Assembly (NCBI RefSeq): GCF_029623755.1
Contig: NZ_CP121106.1
Span: forward strand, 1,313,001 to 1,377,000
Length of the DNA stretch: 64,000 nucleotides
Direction of reading: 5' to 3'
Origin: Altererythrobacter sp. CAU 1644
GTDB lineage: Bacteria > Pseudomonadota > Alphaproteobacteria > Sphingomonadales > Sphingomonadaceae
Shown: positions 24,739 to 35,021 of the stretch, in pieces
How positions within the stretch are numbered: the stretch's first letter is position 1
How the letters are laid out: each line of letters starts with the position of its first letter
Program-made: the position numbers and the translations under genes
Notes under the pieces: generated by a model
The model's database searches: none
Seen by the model: only the letters and a program-made list of their open reading frames with translations
Told to the model about the DNA's origin: nothing

Positions 24739-26136
24739 ATGGCCCGAAGCAGAGCAGTAGATATTCCGTCCGCGGGAAAGCTCCAAAGCTTGCGGGAATC
24801 GTCGGCGCAGTTTTGGATTCTGGCCGTGCTTCTCTTGCTGGTGTTCGCTATGGGCGGAGGTTCGCGAGCAGATATTCAAAGTTTGCAGTTCCTCAGGCCG
24901 CTAGCGATTCTGGCGGCGGCGTTTGGTGTGGCAACAATCAAACCGGAGCATTTCCGGCCGTATTGGAGCCTCTTTGCGATCTTCGCGGCCGCCGCGCTGC
25001 TGGTGGTGGCCCATCTTGTTCCGCTTCCGCCATCGGTTTGGCAGGCGTTGCCTGGGCGCGATATCATCTCCGACATCGATGAAATCGCGGGGCTTCAAGG
25101 TGCGTGGCGTCCCCTGTCGATGTATCCAGAAGGGACCTGGAACGCTCTCTATGCACTGAGCGTCCCTGCCGCTGTCTTACTCCTCGGAGTCCAGCTTCAG
25201 GAGCGTGAGCATTTGCGCATCCTAAAACTCGTCATTGGCCTGGGCCTTGTTAGTGGCTTGATCGGAGTTATGCAGGCAGCCGGACAAGGGATTCAATTCT
25301 ATCGCATCTCGTCAGAAACCGCCGGGCTGTTTGCCAACAGAAATCACCAAGCTGCACTTCTTGCTGCATTGTTCCCGATGCTCGCGGCCTTAGCCGCGGT
25401 GGCGCAAAGAGAAGGGAAATCCGGAAGAGCGAGCAACCTGCTGGCAGGGATTGCCATGGTTGCTCTGGTGCCGCTCATTATCGTGACGGGATCACGTGCC
25501 GGGCTCCTTGTTGGAGCAATTGCAATACTTTGCCTGGGCTACATGCGGTTCGACTCACCCGGGAAGCGCCGCCAGAATCGGCGCTCCTCGCTAGTCCTGA
25601 AATTACTGGCTGCGCTGGCTGTGGTGACTCTATTGGTGATAGCGACCTTCGTATCTTCGAGGAATGTGGCTTTCGAACGCTTCAGCGCTACCAGCGAGGA
25701 AGTACGATGGCCGGTGTGGACGACAATAGTCGAATTCTTGCCTTCATACTTGCCCTGGGGGACGGGAATCGGATCCTACGCGCTAGTCTACCAGATTCAC
25801 GAGTTACCGAACTTGCTGATGCGCCAATATTCCAACCAAGCCCATAACGATTGGCTGGAAGTGATACTGATCGCCGGGTTGCCAGGGGCAGCTCTATTGG
25901 TTGCAGCCGTGGTCGCATTCTTGATCGGTGTGAAGCGATCGTTTGGCGGCCGTGGTTCAAAGTCAATTATGACCCGCGCGGGATTAGTCGTAATTCTCCT
26001 TCTGGCATTTGCCAGTGTAAGCGACTATCCCCTGCGTACTCCTATTCTCGCTTCAATATTCGTCCTCGCGGCGATATGGGCTAGCGGTATCCAACAGAAA
26101 ACCAAACCGGCAGGAAGCACTTCGAAGAATGCTTAG
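24739..26136 (+). CDS. O-antigen ligase/polymerase family membrane protein
   Basis: Multi-pass membrane protein of 465 aa with Wzy_C/O-antigen ligase character. About twelve hydrophobic segments; GLFANRNHQAALLAALFPM is the typical N-R-N-H-like segment of this superfamily, TGSRAGLLVGAIAIL follows, and the periplasmic loop has LPWGTGIGSYALVYQIHE with QAHNDWLEVILIAGLPG. It is first in an operon with the export lipoprotein and the tyrosine-kinase co-polymerase, so a polymerase role for an exported polysaccharide is likely. The second such protein in the window (8946) would then be the ligase, or the reverse. Confidence 0.78.
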   Translation: MARSRAVDIPSAGKLQSLRESSAQFWILAVLLLLVFAMGGGSRADIQSLQFLRPLAILAAAFGVATIKPEHFRPYWSLFAIFAAAALLVVAHLVPLPPSVWQALPGRDIISDIDEIAGLQGAWRPLSMYPEGTWNALYALSVPAAVLLLGVQLQEREHLRILKLVIGLGLVSGLIGVMQAAGQGIQFYRISSETAGLFANRNHQAALLAALFPMLAALAAVAQREGKSGRASNLLAGIAMVALVPLIIVTGSRAGLLVGAIAILCLGYMRFDSPGKRRQNRRSSLVLKLLAALAVVTLLVIATFVSSRNVAFERFSATSEEVRWPVWTTIVEFLPSYLPWGTGIGSYALVYQIHELPNLLMRQYSNQAHNDWLEVILIAGLPGAALLVAAVVAFLIGVKRSFGGRGSKSIMTRAGLVVILLLAFASVSDYPLRTPILASIFVLAAIWASGIQQKTKPAGSTSKNA

Positions 26137-26863
26137 TTACCATCGCGCTCTCTTTCCCTTGATTCTCTCAGCGCTTCTGTTGAGCGCTTGCGCTTCCTCG
26201 TCAGTCAACATCGGCGGAGCACCCGGTCTTCAGGTGGTTGAGGGCGAGGCGCTGCCAGAACCGACCATCGCGGACTTATCGGCAAACGAGAGGCCCTATC
26301 GAGTTGGTCCATTCGATGTCCTGAATATTGACGTATTCGGCAGCGAGGAGCTGTCGAAGAAGGAAGTGCAGGTTGATGCCAGCGGACGCATCACTTTTCC
26401 GCTCATTGGCACTCTCGAAGTTGCAGGCAAGACACCTGGCGAAGTGGGCGAGCTCATGGCCGACCGATTCCGCGGCCGTTTAATTCGCGATCCTCAGATC
26501 ACCGTCAATCTGAAAGAGATCGTCAGTCAGACAGTCACCATTAGCGGTGAGGTCAAGAAGGCCGGGGTCTATCCTATTGTTGGCCGTATGACCCTCCTTA
26601 CCGCCATTGCGTCTGCTGAGGGCTGGACGGAATTCTCTAAGAAGGGCGAGGTCGTCGTGCTGAGGACAGTCGGCGGAAAGGACTACGCTGCTCTCTATGA
26701 TGTTCGGGCGATCGAGAAAGGGCAATATTCCGATCCAGATATCCATGCGAGAGACATAGTCGTCGTTGGCAACTCGAACAGCCGGCGAATATTCCGCGAT
26801 TTCCTTGCTGCGACGCCTTTGCTCGCGCCTGTAGTCCTGTTGCTCGACAGCAACAGGAACTGA
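26129..26863 (+). CDS. Polysaccharide export lipoprotein (Wza/GumB-like)
   Basis: Outer-membrane polysaccharide export protein of 244 aa. A lipoprotein signal ends in LLLSAC with the lipidated Cys21. The Poly_export domain starts YRVGPFDVLNIDVFGSEELSKKEVQVDASGRITFPLIGTLEVAGKTPGEV, followed by a SLBB-type domain (VTISGEVKKAGVYPIVGRMTLLTAIASAEGWT). It would form the periplasmic/outer-membrane conduit that meets the Wzc-like protein encoded next. It overlaps the upstream gene by 8 bases. The short C-terminal hydrophobic stretch (FLAATPLLAPVVLLL) may be the outer-membrane helix. Confidence 0.88.
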   Translation: MLSYHRALFPLILSALLLSACASSSVNIGGAPGLQVVEGEALPEPTIADLSANERPYRVGPFDVLNIDVFGSEELSKKEVQVDASGRITFPLIGTLEVAGKTPGEVGELMADRFRGRLIRDPQITVNLKEIVSQTVTISGEVKKAGVYPIVGRMTLLTAIASAEGWTEFSKKGEVVVLRTVGGKDYAALYDVRAIEKGQYSDPDIHARDIVVVGNSNSRRIFRDFLAATPLLAPVVLLLDSNRN

Positions 26864-26873
26864 CACAACTCAA

Positions 26874-29108
26874 ATGGTCGCTAACGAAATGAACGCAAAT
26901 TATCAGAGCTTCGGTGATCCCATGGGACGTTCCGATGTCGCGTCGAATGGCGGTGACGAAGGTTTTCATCTCCCGCCAATACTCTTGCAGTATTGGTATA
27001 CGGCGCTTCGCTGGCGGTGGCTGATGGCGGCCATCATCGCTGGATGCGTAGTTCTCGGTGTGATCATTACACTGTTGATGGCCCCTCTTTATACCGCAAA
27101 GACCCAAATCCAGATCGATCGGCAACAGAAGCAGATCACGAAGGTTGAGGGCATTGAGGCAGAAGGCGGCAGCCAAGATCTGGAGTTTTATGCTACCCAG
27201 TACACCTTGCTAAAGGCACGCCCTCTGGCCGAACGTGTTGCCTCTGATTTGCGACTCTACGAGAACCCAAGCTTCTTGGAGGCGCATGGGGTCGACCAGG
27301 AGGTTTTGGAGGACAATGACTCGGGCAAGTCTGAAGCGGAGCTCAGGGCGGAGAATCGGCGGCTTGTCGTCAACATTCTCCTTGATTCAGTTGAAATTTC
27401 TCCCATCCGCGCGTCAAAGCTTGTCGACATTAATTATACCAGTCGAGATCCGGCGCTTTCGACTAGTATTGCTAATCAATGGGCAACTGCCTTTATTGCG
27501 TTAAGCATTGATCGGCAGTTTGCATCCACTTCAGATGCGCGAAATTTCCTTGAAAGCCGCCTTGCTAATTTAAGGGAGCGCCTCGAAGAATCAGAGCGTC
27601 AAGTTGTCCTGTATGGCTCCGAGTCTGGCATCGTGGCATTGGATCAGATCAGAGATAGCAATGGAAGAGCGGTTGCGAACCGCACCTTGACCGGATCTTC
27701 ACTTGAGCAGTTGGCCAATTCTCTCAACCAGGCCACTGCCGCGAGGATTGAGGCCGAAGCGCGTGCACGAAGCGCCGGTGACGCAACCTCTGAGTCAATA
27801 TCGAGTCCGTCGCTGGGAAGCTTGCGCCAGCAGCGCGCGGCGATTGCCGCGCAGAACGCAAAGATGCTGGTGCAGTTCGCACCGGAGTACCCGGCAGCAA
27901 TCGAACTAAGGGAGCAACTCGAAGCGCTGGATGCGGCAATTGCAGCCGAAACAAATCGCATCAAGAAAGCAAGGGCGCAGGAGTATGTAGAGGCGAGTAA
28001 GCGCGAGCGCGATCTTCAGGTGCAAGTGGATCGATTGAAGCAGGAACTGGATACTCAGAACCAGGCAAATATTCAGTACGCAATCTACCAACGAGAAGCA
28101 GATACCAATCGAGAGCTCTACGATGCGCTTCTCCAGCGATACAAGGAGATCGGCGTTGCCGGCACGGTAGGCGTCAACAATATCGCTATCATTGAGCCCG
28201 CTATTGAACCCAACGAACCATCATCTCCCAATTTGCTGATAAACCTCGTGGTATCGATTCTGCTGGGTGTCGGCGCAGCGGCCGCCACTGCCTTCGCCCT
28301 TGAACAAATTGACGAAGGCATCCGAGAACCTGGACAGGTTGAAGCTTTGCTCAAGCTACCATTGCTTGGCATAACACCGATGGTCGAAGGCGATCCGCGT
28401 GAAGAGTTAGCGGACGTGAAGTCCAACTTCTATGATGCGTACTTCTCGATTAGATCCAGCCTCGCATTCGCGACCAATCACGGGTTCCCCAAGTCCATCG
28501 CCGTTATCAGTACCCGCCCTGCAGAGGGCAAGAGTTCGACTGCAATGGCCTTGGCGACTGTGCTTGGAAGGACAGATCGTCGCGTTCTGCTCGTCGATGC
28601 GGACTTGAGGTCACCTTCGATCCACGGATTCTTCGATGCCAAGAACGATCGCGGCTTCAGCAACTATCTGGCAGGCGATGACGACTGGTCGCAGCTTGTC
28701 CAGGAGACTAACTCTAAGAACGTTTCAATTATTGCTGCAGGGCCAGTACCGCCAAGTGCAGCAGAACTCCTTAGCGGCGACCGATTGGATCAATTTGTCC
28801 GAGAAGGCTTGCTGAAGTTCGATCATATTGTCATCGACAGCCCGCCGGTACTTGGGATGACCGACGCGCCGCTGATCGCGCGCGCGGTGGAAGGCGTGGT
28901 CTACGTGGTCCAGTCTGCCGGAGCTGCGGCACGTGGCATCCGGGCTTCGGTCAAGCGCCTCAATATGGCCAACGCTCATATCTTTGGCGTGGTCCTCACC
29001 AAGATGGGAAGTGGATCGCGCGGTTACGGTTACGGCTACGGATATGGCTACGGATACGGTTACGGTGAGCGTTACGGTGAAGAAGAACAGGTTGCGAGGC
29101 GAGCGTGA
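26874..29108 (+). CDS. Wzc-like polysaccharide co-polymerase / BY-kinase
   Basis: Inner-membrane protein of 744 aa joining a Wzz-type chain-length domain to a bacterial tyrosine kinase. First membrane helix at about residues 45-68, a long periplasmic coiled-coil region, second helix at about 455-480 (LLINLVVSILLGVGAAAATAFAL). The kinase domain carries Walker A STRPAEGKSSTA near 547, Walker A' LLVDADLRSP near 571, and Walker B HIVIDSPPVLG near 651. The last residues are a run of Tyr-Gly pairs, the usual autophosphorylation cluster. It controls length and export together with the Wza-like protein 10 bases upstream. An ATG at 26889 is an alternative start. Confidence 0.9.
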   Translation: MVANEMNANYQSFGDPMGRSDVASNGGDEGFHLPPILLQYWYTALRWRWLMAAIIAGCVVLGVIITLLMAPLYTAKTQIQIDRQQKQITKVEGIEAEGGSQDLEFYATQYTLLKARPLAERVASDLRLYENPSFLEAHGVDQEVLEDNDSGKSEAELRAENRRLVVNILLDSVEISPIRASKLVDINYTSRDPALSTSIANQWATAFIALSIDRQFASTSDARNFLESRLANLRERLEESERQVVLYGSESGIVALDQIRDSNGRAVANRTLTGSSLEQLANSLNQATAARIEAEARARSAGDATSESISSPSLGSLRQQRAAIAAQNAKMLVQFAPEYPAAIELREQLEALDAAIAAETNRIKKARAQEYVEASKRERDLQVQVDRLKQELDTQNQANIQYAIYQREADTNRELYDALLQRYKEIGVAGTVGVNNIAIIEPAIEPNEPSSPNLLINLVVSILLGVGAAAATAFALEQIDEGIREPGQVEALLKLPLLGITPMVEGDPREELADVKSNFYDAYFSIRSSLAFATNHGFPKSIAVISTRPAEGKSSTAMALATVLGRTDRRVLLVDADLRSPSIHGFFDAKNDRGFSNYLAGDDDWSQLVQETNSKNVSIIAAGPVPPSAAELLSGDRLDQFVREGLLKFDHIVIDSPPVLGMTDAPLIARAVEGVVYVVQSAGAAARGIRASVKRLNMANAHIFGVVLTKMGSGSRGYGYGYGYGYGYGYGERYGEEEQVARRA

Positions 29109-30328
29109 CAACGACTAGCGGAAGCGTGTTCGGACGATTGGTCCTCATTCTTCTGGCCGGCTTTGCGGCGTTCTCGGCTTATCAGTTTTCAAGGTTCTCC
29201 CACCTACGTGTCCAGAACCCGGTGCGAGCTCACGCGGAAAGGCCCGATGACGCTCTGGCTCTTGCAAAGGTTGTCGACAAGCGAGTCGCCGAAGCGCAGG
29301 AGATCCGGGTAAACGATTCTGAAAACATGCAGGCTCTTCGCTCGCTTGTGGCGTTTCCGCTCAGTCGATCGTCACTGAGAATTATCGGGTTTGGGTTCGC
29401 TGACGCGGGCGACCAGGCAAAAGCCGAAGAGGCGATGATACTGTCCAACCGAGTATCGCGACGCGACGCGTGGGCTCAGCTCTGGTTTATCGAGCAGGCA
29501 GCTAAGGTGGGTGACTACCAGGCGGCCGTCGACCATTATCATGCTGCACTATCCGTAAAACCGCGGCTCGAAGATGTTCTGATCCCTCCGTTGGTCCAGA
29601 CACTATCAGAGCGCGAAGCGCGGCAGGCGATTAGGCCATATCTAGCTAGTCGCGCGCCTTGGTCACGAGCCTTTGTCGCTCATGCCTCCGCTAACGCGGA
29701 TCCTGTTGATTTGCTCGATCTCATTGGGTCGAATGAAGATATATTCACTGTCGAAGAGAATGCCCAAGCGGCTACCACGCTCATCTACCGACTTGCCGCG
29801 ATTGGCCGGTGGGACAAGGCAATGGCGCTTGCCAGCCGAATTTGGAGCGATTTCGGCGTTGATGAGTTTTCGGCGCCAGGGGTGACCCGGGCCTCGATCG
29901 ATGAAAGGCTAGGCAGTCTCGCGTGGATGCTGGCGCGAGAGGGCGGCATCGATAGCAGGACTATGGAAGACGGTAAGGTCGAGGTCACCATGTCCCCCCT
30001 CTCACGCGGGATGATCATTGCGCGAGAATTTCCAGTCCGGCCAAATAGTGACTACCGGCTGTCCCAGCGGGTCAATTATTCAGGCAGTGGCGCCAAGCCT
30101 CGCCTCTGGTGGCAAGGCGAATGCATTGGCGAAGCGAATGGCAACCGAAAGTTGATTTGGGAGCAGCGCTTGCCGCAAGATCAAACGATTGGGACCTATA
30201 GTTCCGAGATCGAAGCCGACCAAAACTGCAATCTACTAAGAATCTCAATCCTTGGCGTCGGTCCCGAAAGTCAGCTCCCGGCGACCGTTATCTTGAGTAA
30301 CATCGGCTTCGAGCCAATCACTCGTTAG
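29105..30328 (+). CDS. Membrane-anchored protein of unknown function in the export operon
   Basis: 407-residue protein not recognised by family. An N-terminal hydrophobic anchor (VLILLAGFAAFSAYQF) is followed by an alanine-rich, helical middle that looks like degenerate tetratricopeptide repeats (AEEAMILSNRVSRRDAWAQLWFIEQAAKVGDYQAAVDHYHAAL), and a C-terminal beta-rich part with a Cys pair (WWQGECIGEA...NCNLLRI). The start is GTG overlapping the kinase stop by 4 bases (GTGA), so it is translationally coupled and probably works with the export machinery, most likely in the periplasm. Confidence 0.7.
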   Translation: MTTTSGSVFGRLVLILLAGFAAFSAYQFSRFSHLRVQNPVRAHAERPDDALALAKVVDKRVAEAQEIRVNDSENMQALRSLVAFPLSRSSLRIIGFGFADAGDQAKAEEAMILSNRVSRRDAWAQLWFIEQAAKVGDYQAAVDHYHAALSVKPRLEDVLIPPLVQTLSEREARQAIRPYLASRAPWSRAFVAHASANADPVDLLDLIGSNEDIFTVEENAQAATTLIYRLAAIGRWDKAMALASRIWSDFGVDEFSAPGVTRASIDERLGSLAWMLAREGGIDSRTMEDGKVEVTMSPLSRGMIIAREFPVRPNSDYRLSQRVNYSGSGAKPRLWWQGECIGEANGNRKLIWEQRLPQDQTIGTYSSEIEADQNCNLLRISILGVGPESQLPATVILSNIGFEPITR

Positions 30329-30404
30329 CGAAACGCGGACACTCCATCGCCGGACAGAAGGGGGCCTTGATGCGAAATCGCAGTGACAGCTATCACACAC
30401 CCCC

Positions 30405-31229
<825 letters not shown>

Positions 31230-31241
31230 GCGGCTTCCTCC

Positions 31242-32225
31242 TTATGCTGCGTCACATGCTTCCTCGCCGCCGCCATCGGCCCCCTCCTCTTCGGGAGTGA
31301 CCGCGAGCGCGGCGTTCAATTCGGCCCCGATAACCATTCCGAGGCCGACGAGCCAGAAAAAGAACAGCGCCACCATGATCCCGGCGATGCTGCCATAGGT
31401 CAGGCTGTAGGTGAAAAAATTGCGCAGGATTGGCGGCATCGCGCTGGTCACGGCGAGCCACCACAGCGTGATGAAGACCACCCCGGGCCACTTGGGATAG
31501 CGCCGTGCGCGATAGGCTGACGGCGTCAGCGTGTAGAACAGGAGATAGAGCGAGGCGAACAGCCCCAGCGTCGGCACCACGCGCGACAGGTGCAGCGCGC
31601 CCATCTGGTCAACGAGCTGCGGGAAATAGGCTTCGATCACCTCCTGCGCTGCCCCGATCAGGACCTGCGCGAACAGCGACAGGACCAGGAGGATGACGGC
31701 CGCCAGGGTGAAGCCCGCCGAGAACAGCCGATACTTCCAGAAGGCGTGGGTCGCCTGCGTCCCATAGGCACGGCGCAGGATGTCGCGGATCGTCTCGATC
31801 AGGCTGGAGACCGTCCACAGGGCCACGAAGGCACCTGCCCAAAGCAGCCAGCCGCTGCGCGCTGCCATCGCGTCCTGCGCGACCGGCGCGATGGTGTTGG
31901 CGACCGTCGGCGGCATGGCGACGACAATAGCGTCGATGATCGAGGATTCCTCGCCCTTGCTGCCGATCAGCGCGAACAGCGCAGAACCGAGGATGAAGAA
32001 GGGGAAGATCGCCAGCATCGCCAGATAGGCGAGGTTGCCGGCATGGATGAAGCCGTCGTTATAGGTGCCGACCAGCGTGCGCTTGACCACTTCGAAGGCG
32101 CGCGTGCCCGGCCCCATCGTGTCGATCACCCGGCCGCGCAGCGTCTTCGCCTCGCGGCGGCGCGCTTCGGGTGAGAGATAGTGAATCTGCCGCTCTTGCG
32201 GAGAGGGTAGGTCGATTTCGCTCAT
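31242..32225 (-). CDS. YihY/BrkB family inner-membrane protein
   Basis: Membrane protein of 327 aa of the YihY/BrkB (once called RNase BN) group; molecular function unknown. About six hydrophobic segments, with NLAYLAMLAIFPFFILGSALF near residue 65 and the family signature WSLLWAG-like stretch LWAGAFVALWTVSSLIETIRDILRRAYG, then VVFITLWWLAVTSAM and LTYGSIAGIMVALFFFWLVGLGMVIGAELNAAL near the C-terminus. It sits between the dnaJ-type gene (46 bases) and fabI (12 bases), probably one operon. Confidence 0.85.
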   Translation of the reverse strand: MSEIDLPSPQERQIHYLSPEARRREAKTLRGRVIDTMGPGTRAFEVVKRTLVGTYNDGFIHAGNLAYLAMLAIFPFFILGSALFALIGSKGEESSIIDAIVVAMPPTVANTIAPVAQDAMAARSGWLLWAGAFVALWTVSSLIETIRDILRRAYGTQATHAFWKYRLFSAGFTLAAVILLVLSLFAQVLIGAAQEVIEAYFPQLVDQMGALHLSRVVPTLGLFASLYLLFYTLTPSAYRARRYPKWPGVVFITLWWLAVTSAMPPILRNFFTYSLTYGSIAGIMVALFFFWLVGLGMVIGAELNAALAVTPEEEGADGGGEEACDAA

Positions 32226-32271
32226 CGCTCCCCTTGCTTCGTGGCGGCGTCATGCCTGTGGAGCCCCGAAG

Positions 32272-33231
32272 TCAGAACCCCAGCTTACTACGCGGATTGC
32301 TGTCGTCCTGCCAACCTTCGAGCCGCTCGGCGAGTTCCGAGGTGTCTTTCGGCATCTGGATTTCGAGCGTGACCAACTGGTCACCGCGACCACCGCCCTT
32401 GGTGCTCCAGCCCTTGCCCTTGAGGCGCATCACGGTGCCGCCATTGGTGCCGGGCTTGATCGTCAGCATCACCGGGCCATCGGCGGTCGGGCATTTGATC
32501 TTGGCGCCGCCGAGCGCCTCGTCGAGCGTGATCGGCAAGTCCATGCGGATATTGTCGCCGTCGCGGCGGAAATAGGGGTGCCCGCCAACCTCGACCATGA
32601 CGAGCCCGTCACCCTTGCCGCCCGGGCCGTCCTGCCCCTTGCCCTTGAGGCGCATCTGGGTGCCGTCCTCGACCCCGGCGGGAAGCTTAAGGTCGATCGT
32701 CTTGCCATCGGCTAGGGTGATGCGCTGGTCCTTGCGCGTCGCCGCGTCGACGAAGCTCACGGCCAGCCGATAATTGATATCGGCACCCTTGCGCGGGGGA
32801 GGGGGCGGACGACGCTGGCTACCGAAGCCGCCGCCCATGCCGGAAGATCGCCTGCCGCCGCCACCGAACAGGCCTTCGAACAGGTCGCCCAGGTCCATGT
32901 CGTCGCCGCCGCCGAAGCCCTGGAAATCCTCGGGGCGGAAACCGCGCTGGTTGCCGCGCGTGCCGCCGCCGCCAAAGCCGCCGCCCATTCCGGCAAAGGG
33001 ATTGGCGGGATTGCCCTCGGCATCGATCTCGCCGCGGTCGAACTGGGCTCGCTTGTCCTTGTCAGACAAAAGGTCGTAGGCCCGGGTCACGTCGGAGAAT
33101 TTCTCCGCCGCCTTGGGATTGTCCTTGTTTTTGTCAGGGTGCAGTTCCTTGGCGAGCTTGCGATAGGCGCTCTTGATCTCCGCCTCGGAGGCAGTGCGCG
33201 CTACGCCAAGGGTCTGGTACGGATCGGCCAT
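32272..33231 (-). CDS. DnaJ-class co-chaperone (CbpA-like)
   Basis: J-domain protein of 319 aa. Residues 1-70 form the J domain with HPDK ([26 protein letters not shown]), then a long Gly/Phe-rich linker with runs of glycine, a short proline run ([11 protein letters not shown]), and the two substrate-binding C-terminal domains ([33 protein letters not shown]). There is no CxxCxGxG zinc region, so it is the class B/CbpA type rather than DnaJ itself. It stimulates DnaK. It heads the minus-strand group with brkB and fabI. Confidence 0.9.
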   Translation of the reverse strand: MADPYQTLGVARTASEAEIKSAYRKLAKELHPDKNKDNPKAAEKFSDVTRAYDLLSDKDKRAQFDRGEIDAEGNPANPFAGMGGGFGGGGTRGNQRGFRPEDFQGFGGGDDMDLGDLFEGLFGGGGRRSSGMGGGFGSQRRPPPPPRKGADINYRLAVSFVDAATRKDQRITLADGKTIDLKLPAGVEDGTQMRLKGKGQDGPGGKGDGLVMVEVGGHPYFRRDGDNIRMDLPITLDEALGGAKIKCPTADGPVMLTIKPGTNGGTVMRLKGKGWSTKGGGRGDQLVTLEIQMPKDTSELAERLEGWQDDSNPRSKLGF

Positions 33232-33411
33232 AGTGAGTTAGCTAGGTAATGCACGGCCCGCGCGCAAGCGAATAGCTTTCCTACGATTGTTCAGGCGGGT
33301 AGGACTTGGCGCATGGTCGCCGCCCACCCATATTCGTGCCCGATCGCGCCGGGCCTGGCCCCAGCCCGATTGACCCCGCGCAATGCGGGCCCGATTTTCT
33401 CGTTCAGGACT

Positions 33412-33429
33412 GTGTTCCATGTGTTCCAT
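33412..33429. repeat. Two tandem copies of GTGTTCCAT
   Basis: GTGTTCCAT occurs at 33412-33420 and 33421-33429, 20 bases upstream of the pdxH start, in the divergent gap with the dnaJ-type gene. It may be a protein-binding repeat. The GTTC spacing is 5 bases, not the 7 of the alphaproteobacterial SOS box. Confidence 0.35.
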
Positions 33430-33448
33430 CCTGTAGGACTTTGCCCAT

Positions 33449-34081
33449 ATGCCTGAACCGACCTCCGAAGAACTGGCCCGCCTCGACGAGAGCGAGATCC
33501 CCTCGAGCGATCCATTGGCAATTTTCGACGCGTGGTTTGCCGAAGCGCGCGCGGCCGAGCCCGGCGATGCCAATGCCATGGCGCTGGCGACCGCGACGCC
33601 CGATGGCGCGCCCTCGGTGCGGATGGTCCTGCTCAAGGGTCATGGGCCCGACGGCTTCACCTTCTACACCAATGCGCAAAGCAGGAAGGGCGAGGAAATC
33701 CGCGCCAACATGCAGGCGGCGCTGCTGTTTCACTGGAAGAGCCTGAGGCGGCAGATCCGCATCGAAGGCACGTTGGTCGAAGTGTCGAGCGAAGAGGCCG
33801 ACGCCTATTTCCATTCGCGCCCCTTCGTCAGCCAGGTCGGTTCGGCCGCGAGCGACCAGTCGCACCCGCTCGATCACCGCTCGACCTATCTGAGGCGCGT
33901 CGAGCAGATCGAAGAAGCCTGCAAGAATGCCGGCGAGGTGCCGCGCCCGCCGCACTGGACTGGGTACACCCTCATGCCGCGGGCGATCGAGTTCTGGCGC
34001 GACCGGGCCAACCGCCTGCACGACCGCCGGCGCTTTACGCGCGACGCTGACGGCTGGCAGGATACGCTGCTCTACCCATGA
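33449..34081 (+). CDS. pdxH: Pyridoxamine 5'-phosphate oxidase
   Basis: PdxH of 210 aa, the FMN enzyme that oxidises PNP and PMP to pyridoxal phosphate. NAMALATATPDGAPSVRMVLLKGHGPDGFTFYTNAQSRKGEEI is the FMN-binding core, RRQIRIEGTLVEVS and HSRPFVSQVGSAASDQS follow, and the family C-terminus is WTGYTLMPRAIEFWRDRANRLHDR and WQDTLLYP. Its last codons overlap the next gene start (ATGA). Confidence 0.95.
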   Translation: MPEPTSEELARLDESEIPSSDPLAIFDAWFAEARAAEPGDANAMALATATPDGAPSVRMVLLKGHGPDGFTFYTNAQSRKGEEIRANMQAALLFHWKSLRRQIRIEGTLVEVSSEEADAYFHSRPFVSQVGSAASDQSHPLDHRSTYLRRVEQIEEACKNAGEVPRPPHWTGYTLMPRAIEFWRDRANRLHDRRRFTRDADGWQDTLLYP

Positions 34082-35013
34082 GTGCGATCCATCTCGATCA
34101 ACGTTCCTCGCTCAACCGCGGTGCAGCGATCGCTTCGATCGCGACTGCGATCCTGCTGGTCGGTCTCAAGACCTGGGCCGCCTGGCGCACCGGCTCGACC
34201 GCCATGCTCGGCAGCCTCGCCGATTCGGCGCTCGACCTCATCGCCAGCCTCGCCACGCTGATCGGCGTGTGGATCGCCGCCATGCCCGCCGATGAAGACC
34301 ACCGCTTCGGCCATGGCAAGGCGGAAGCGCTCGCCGCGATCTTCCAGGTCATGCTGATCGCCGTTTCGGCGGCGGGAATCGGCTATCGCGGGATCGATCG
34401 CCTGATCAACGGGGTGCAGACCGAAGCGGCGGCGGAAGGCATCGGCGTATCGGCGATCGCCATCGTCGCCACGCTCGCGCTGCTGACCTGGCAGCGCTAC
34501 GTGATCCGGCGCACCGGCAGCCTCGCGATCAAGACCGACAACGTCCATTACCAGTCCGACCTGCTGCTCAATCTGGCGGTGATCGCCGCGCTGGTGCTCG
34601 ACCAGTACCTGGGCATCGCGCAGGCGGACCCGCTGTTCGGCATCGGCATCGCGGCCTGGCTCGCCTGGGGCGCGTGGCATGCTGCCAGCGAGGCGGTCGA
34701 TCACCTGATGGACAAGGAGTGGCCCGACGAGAAGCGCGACGCCTTCCTCGAAGTGCTCTCGCGCCATCCCGACATTCGCGGGGTGCATGATTTGCGCACT
34801 CGCACCAGCGGCTCGGACGATTTCGTCCAGTTCCACATGGCGGTCGACCGCGATCTCACGATCGTCCAGGTCCACGATCTGATGGACGAGGTCGAGGCAC
34901 GGCTCGAGAAGGAGTTCCCGGGGGTCGAGGTGCTGATCCACCCCGATCCCAAGGGGCTCGTCAATGAAGAGGGCGTCGCCGCCGAGGAATTGCTGCCCGA
35001 CCGGGCCGGCTGA
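34078..35013 (+). CDS. Cation diffusion facilitator (FieF/ZitB type)
   Basis: CDF-family divalent metal/proton antiporter of 311 aa. Six membrane segments; the metal site is formed by SLADSALDLIASL (D-x3-D) in helix 2 and a matching HYQSDLLLNLAV segment in helix 5. GHGKAEALAAIFQVML follows helix 3 in the usual place. The C-terminal cytoplasmic domain (from about residue 210) has GVHDLRTRTSGSDDFVQFHMAVD and the family motif VEVLIHPDP. The metal cannot be named. It overlaps pdxH by 4 bases. Confidence 0.9.
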   Translation: MSAIHLDQRSSLNRGAAIASIATAILLVGLKTWAAWRTGSTAMLGSLADSALDLIASLATLIGVWIAAMPADEDHRFGHGKAEALAAIFQVMLIAVSAAGIGYRGIDRLINGVQTEAAAEGIGVSAIAIVATLALLTWQRYVIRRTGSLAIKTDNVHYQSDLLLNLAVIAALVLDQYLGIAQADPLFGIGIAAWLAWGAWHAASEAVDHLMDKEWPDEKRDAFLEVLSRHPDIRGVHDLRTRTSGSDDFVQFHMAVDRDLTIVQVHDLMDEVEARLEKEFPGVEVLIHPDPKGLVNEEGVAAEELLPDRAG

Positions 35014-35021
35014 GCAGCGGC

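Noticed and set aside
33412..33429. SOS box (GTTC-N7-GTTC) before pdxH
   Set aside because: The two GTTC are 5 bases apart, not 7.
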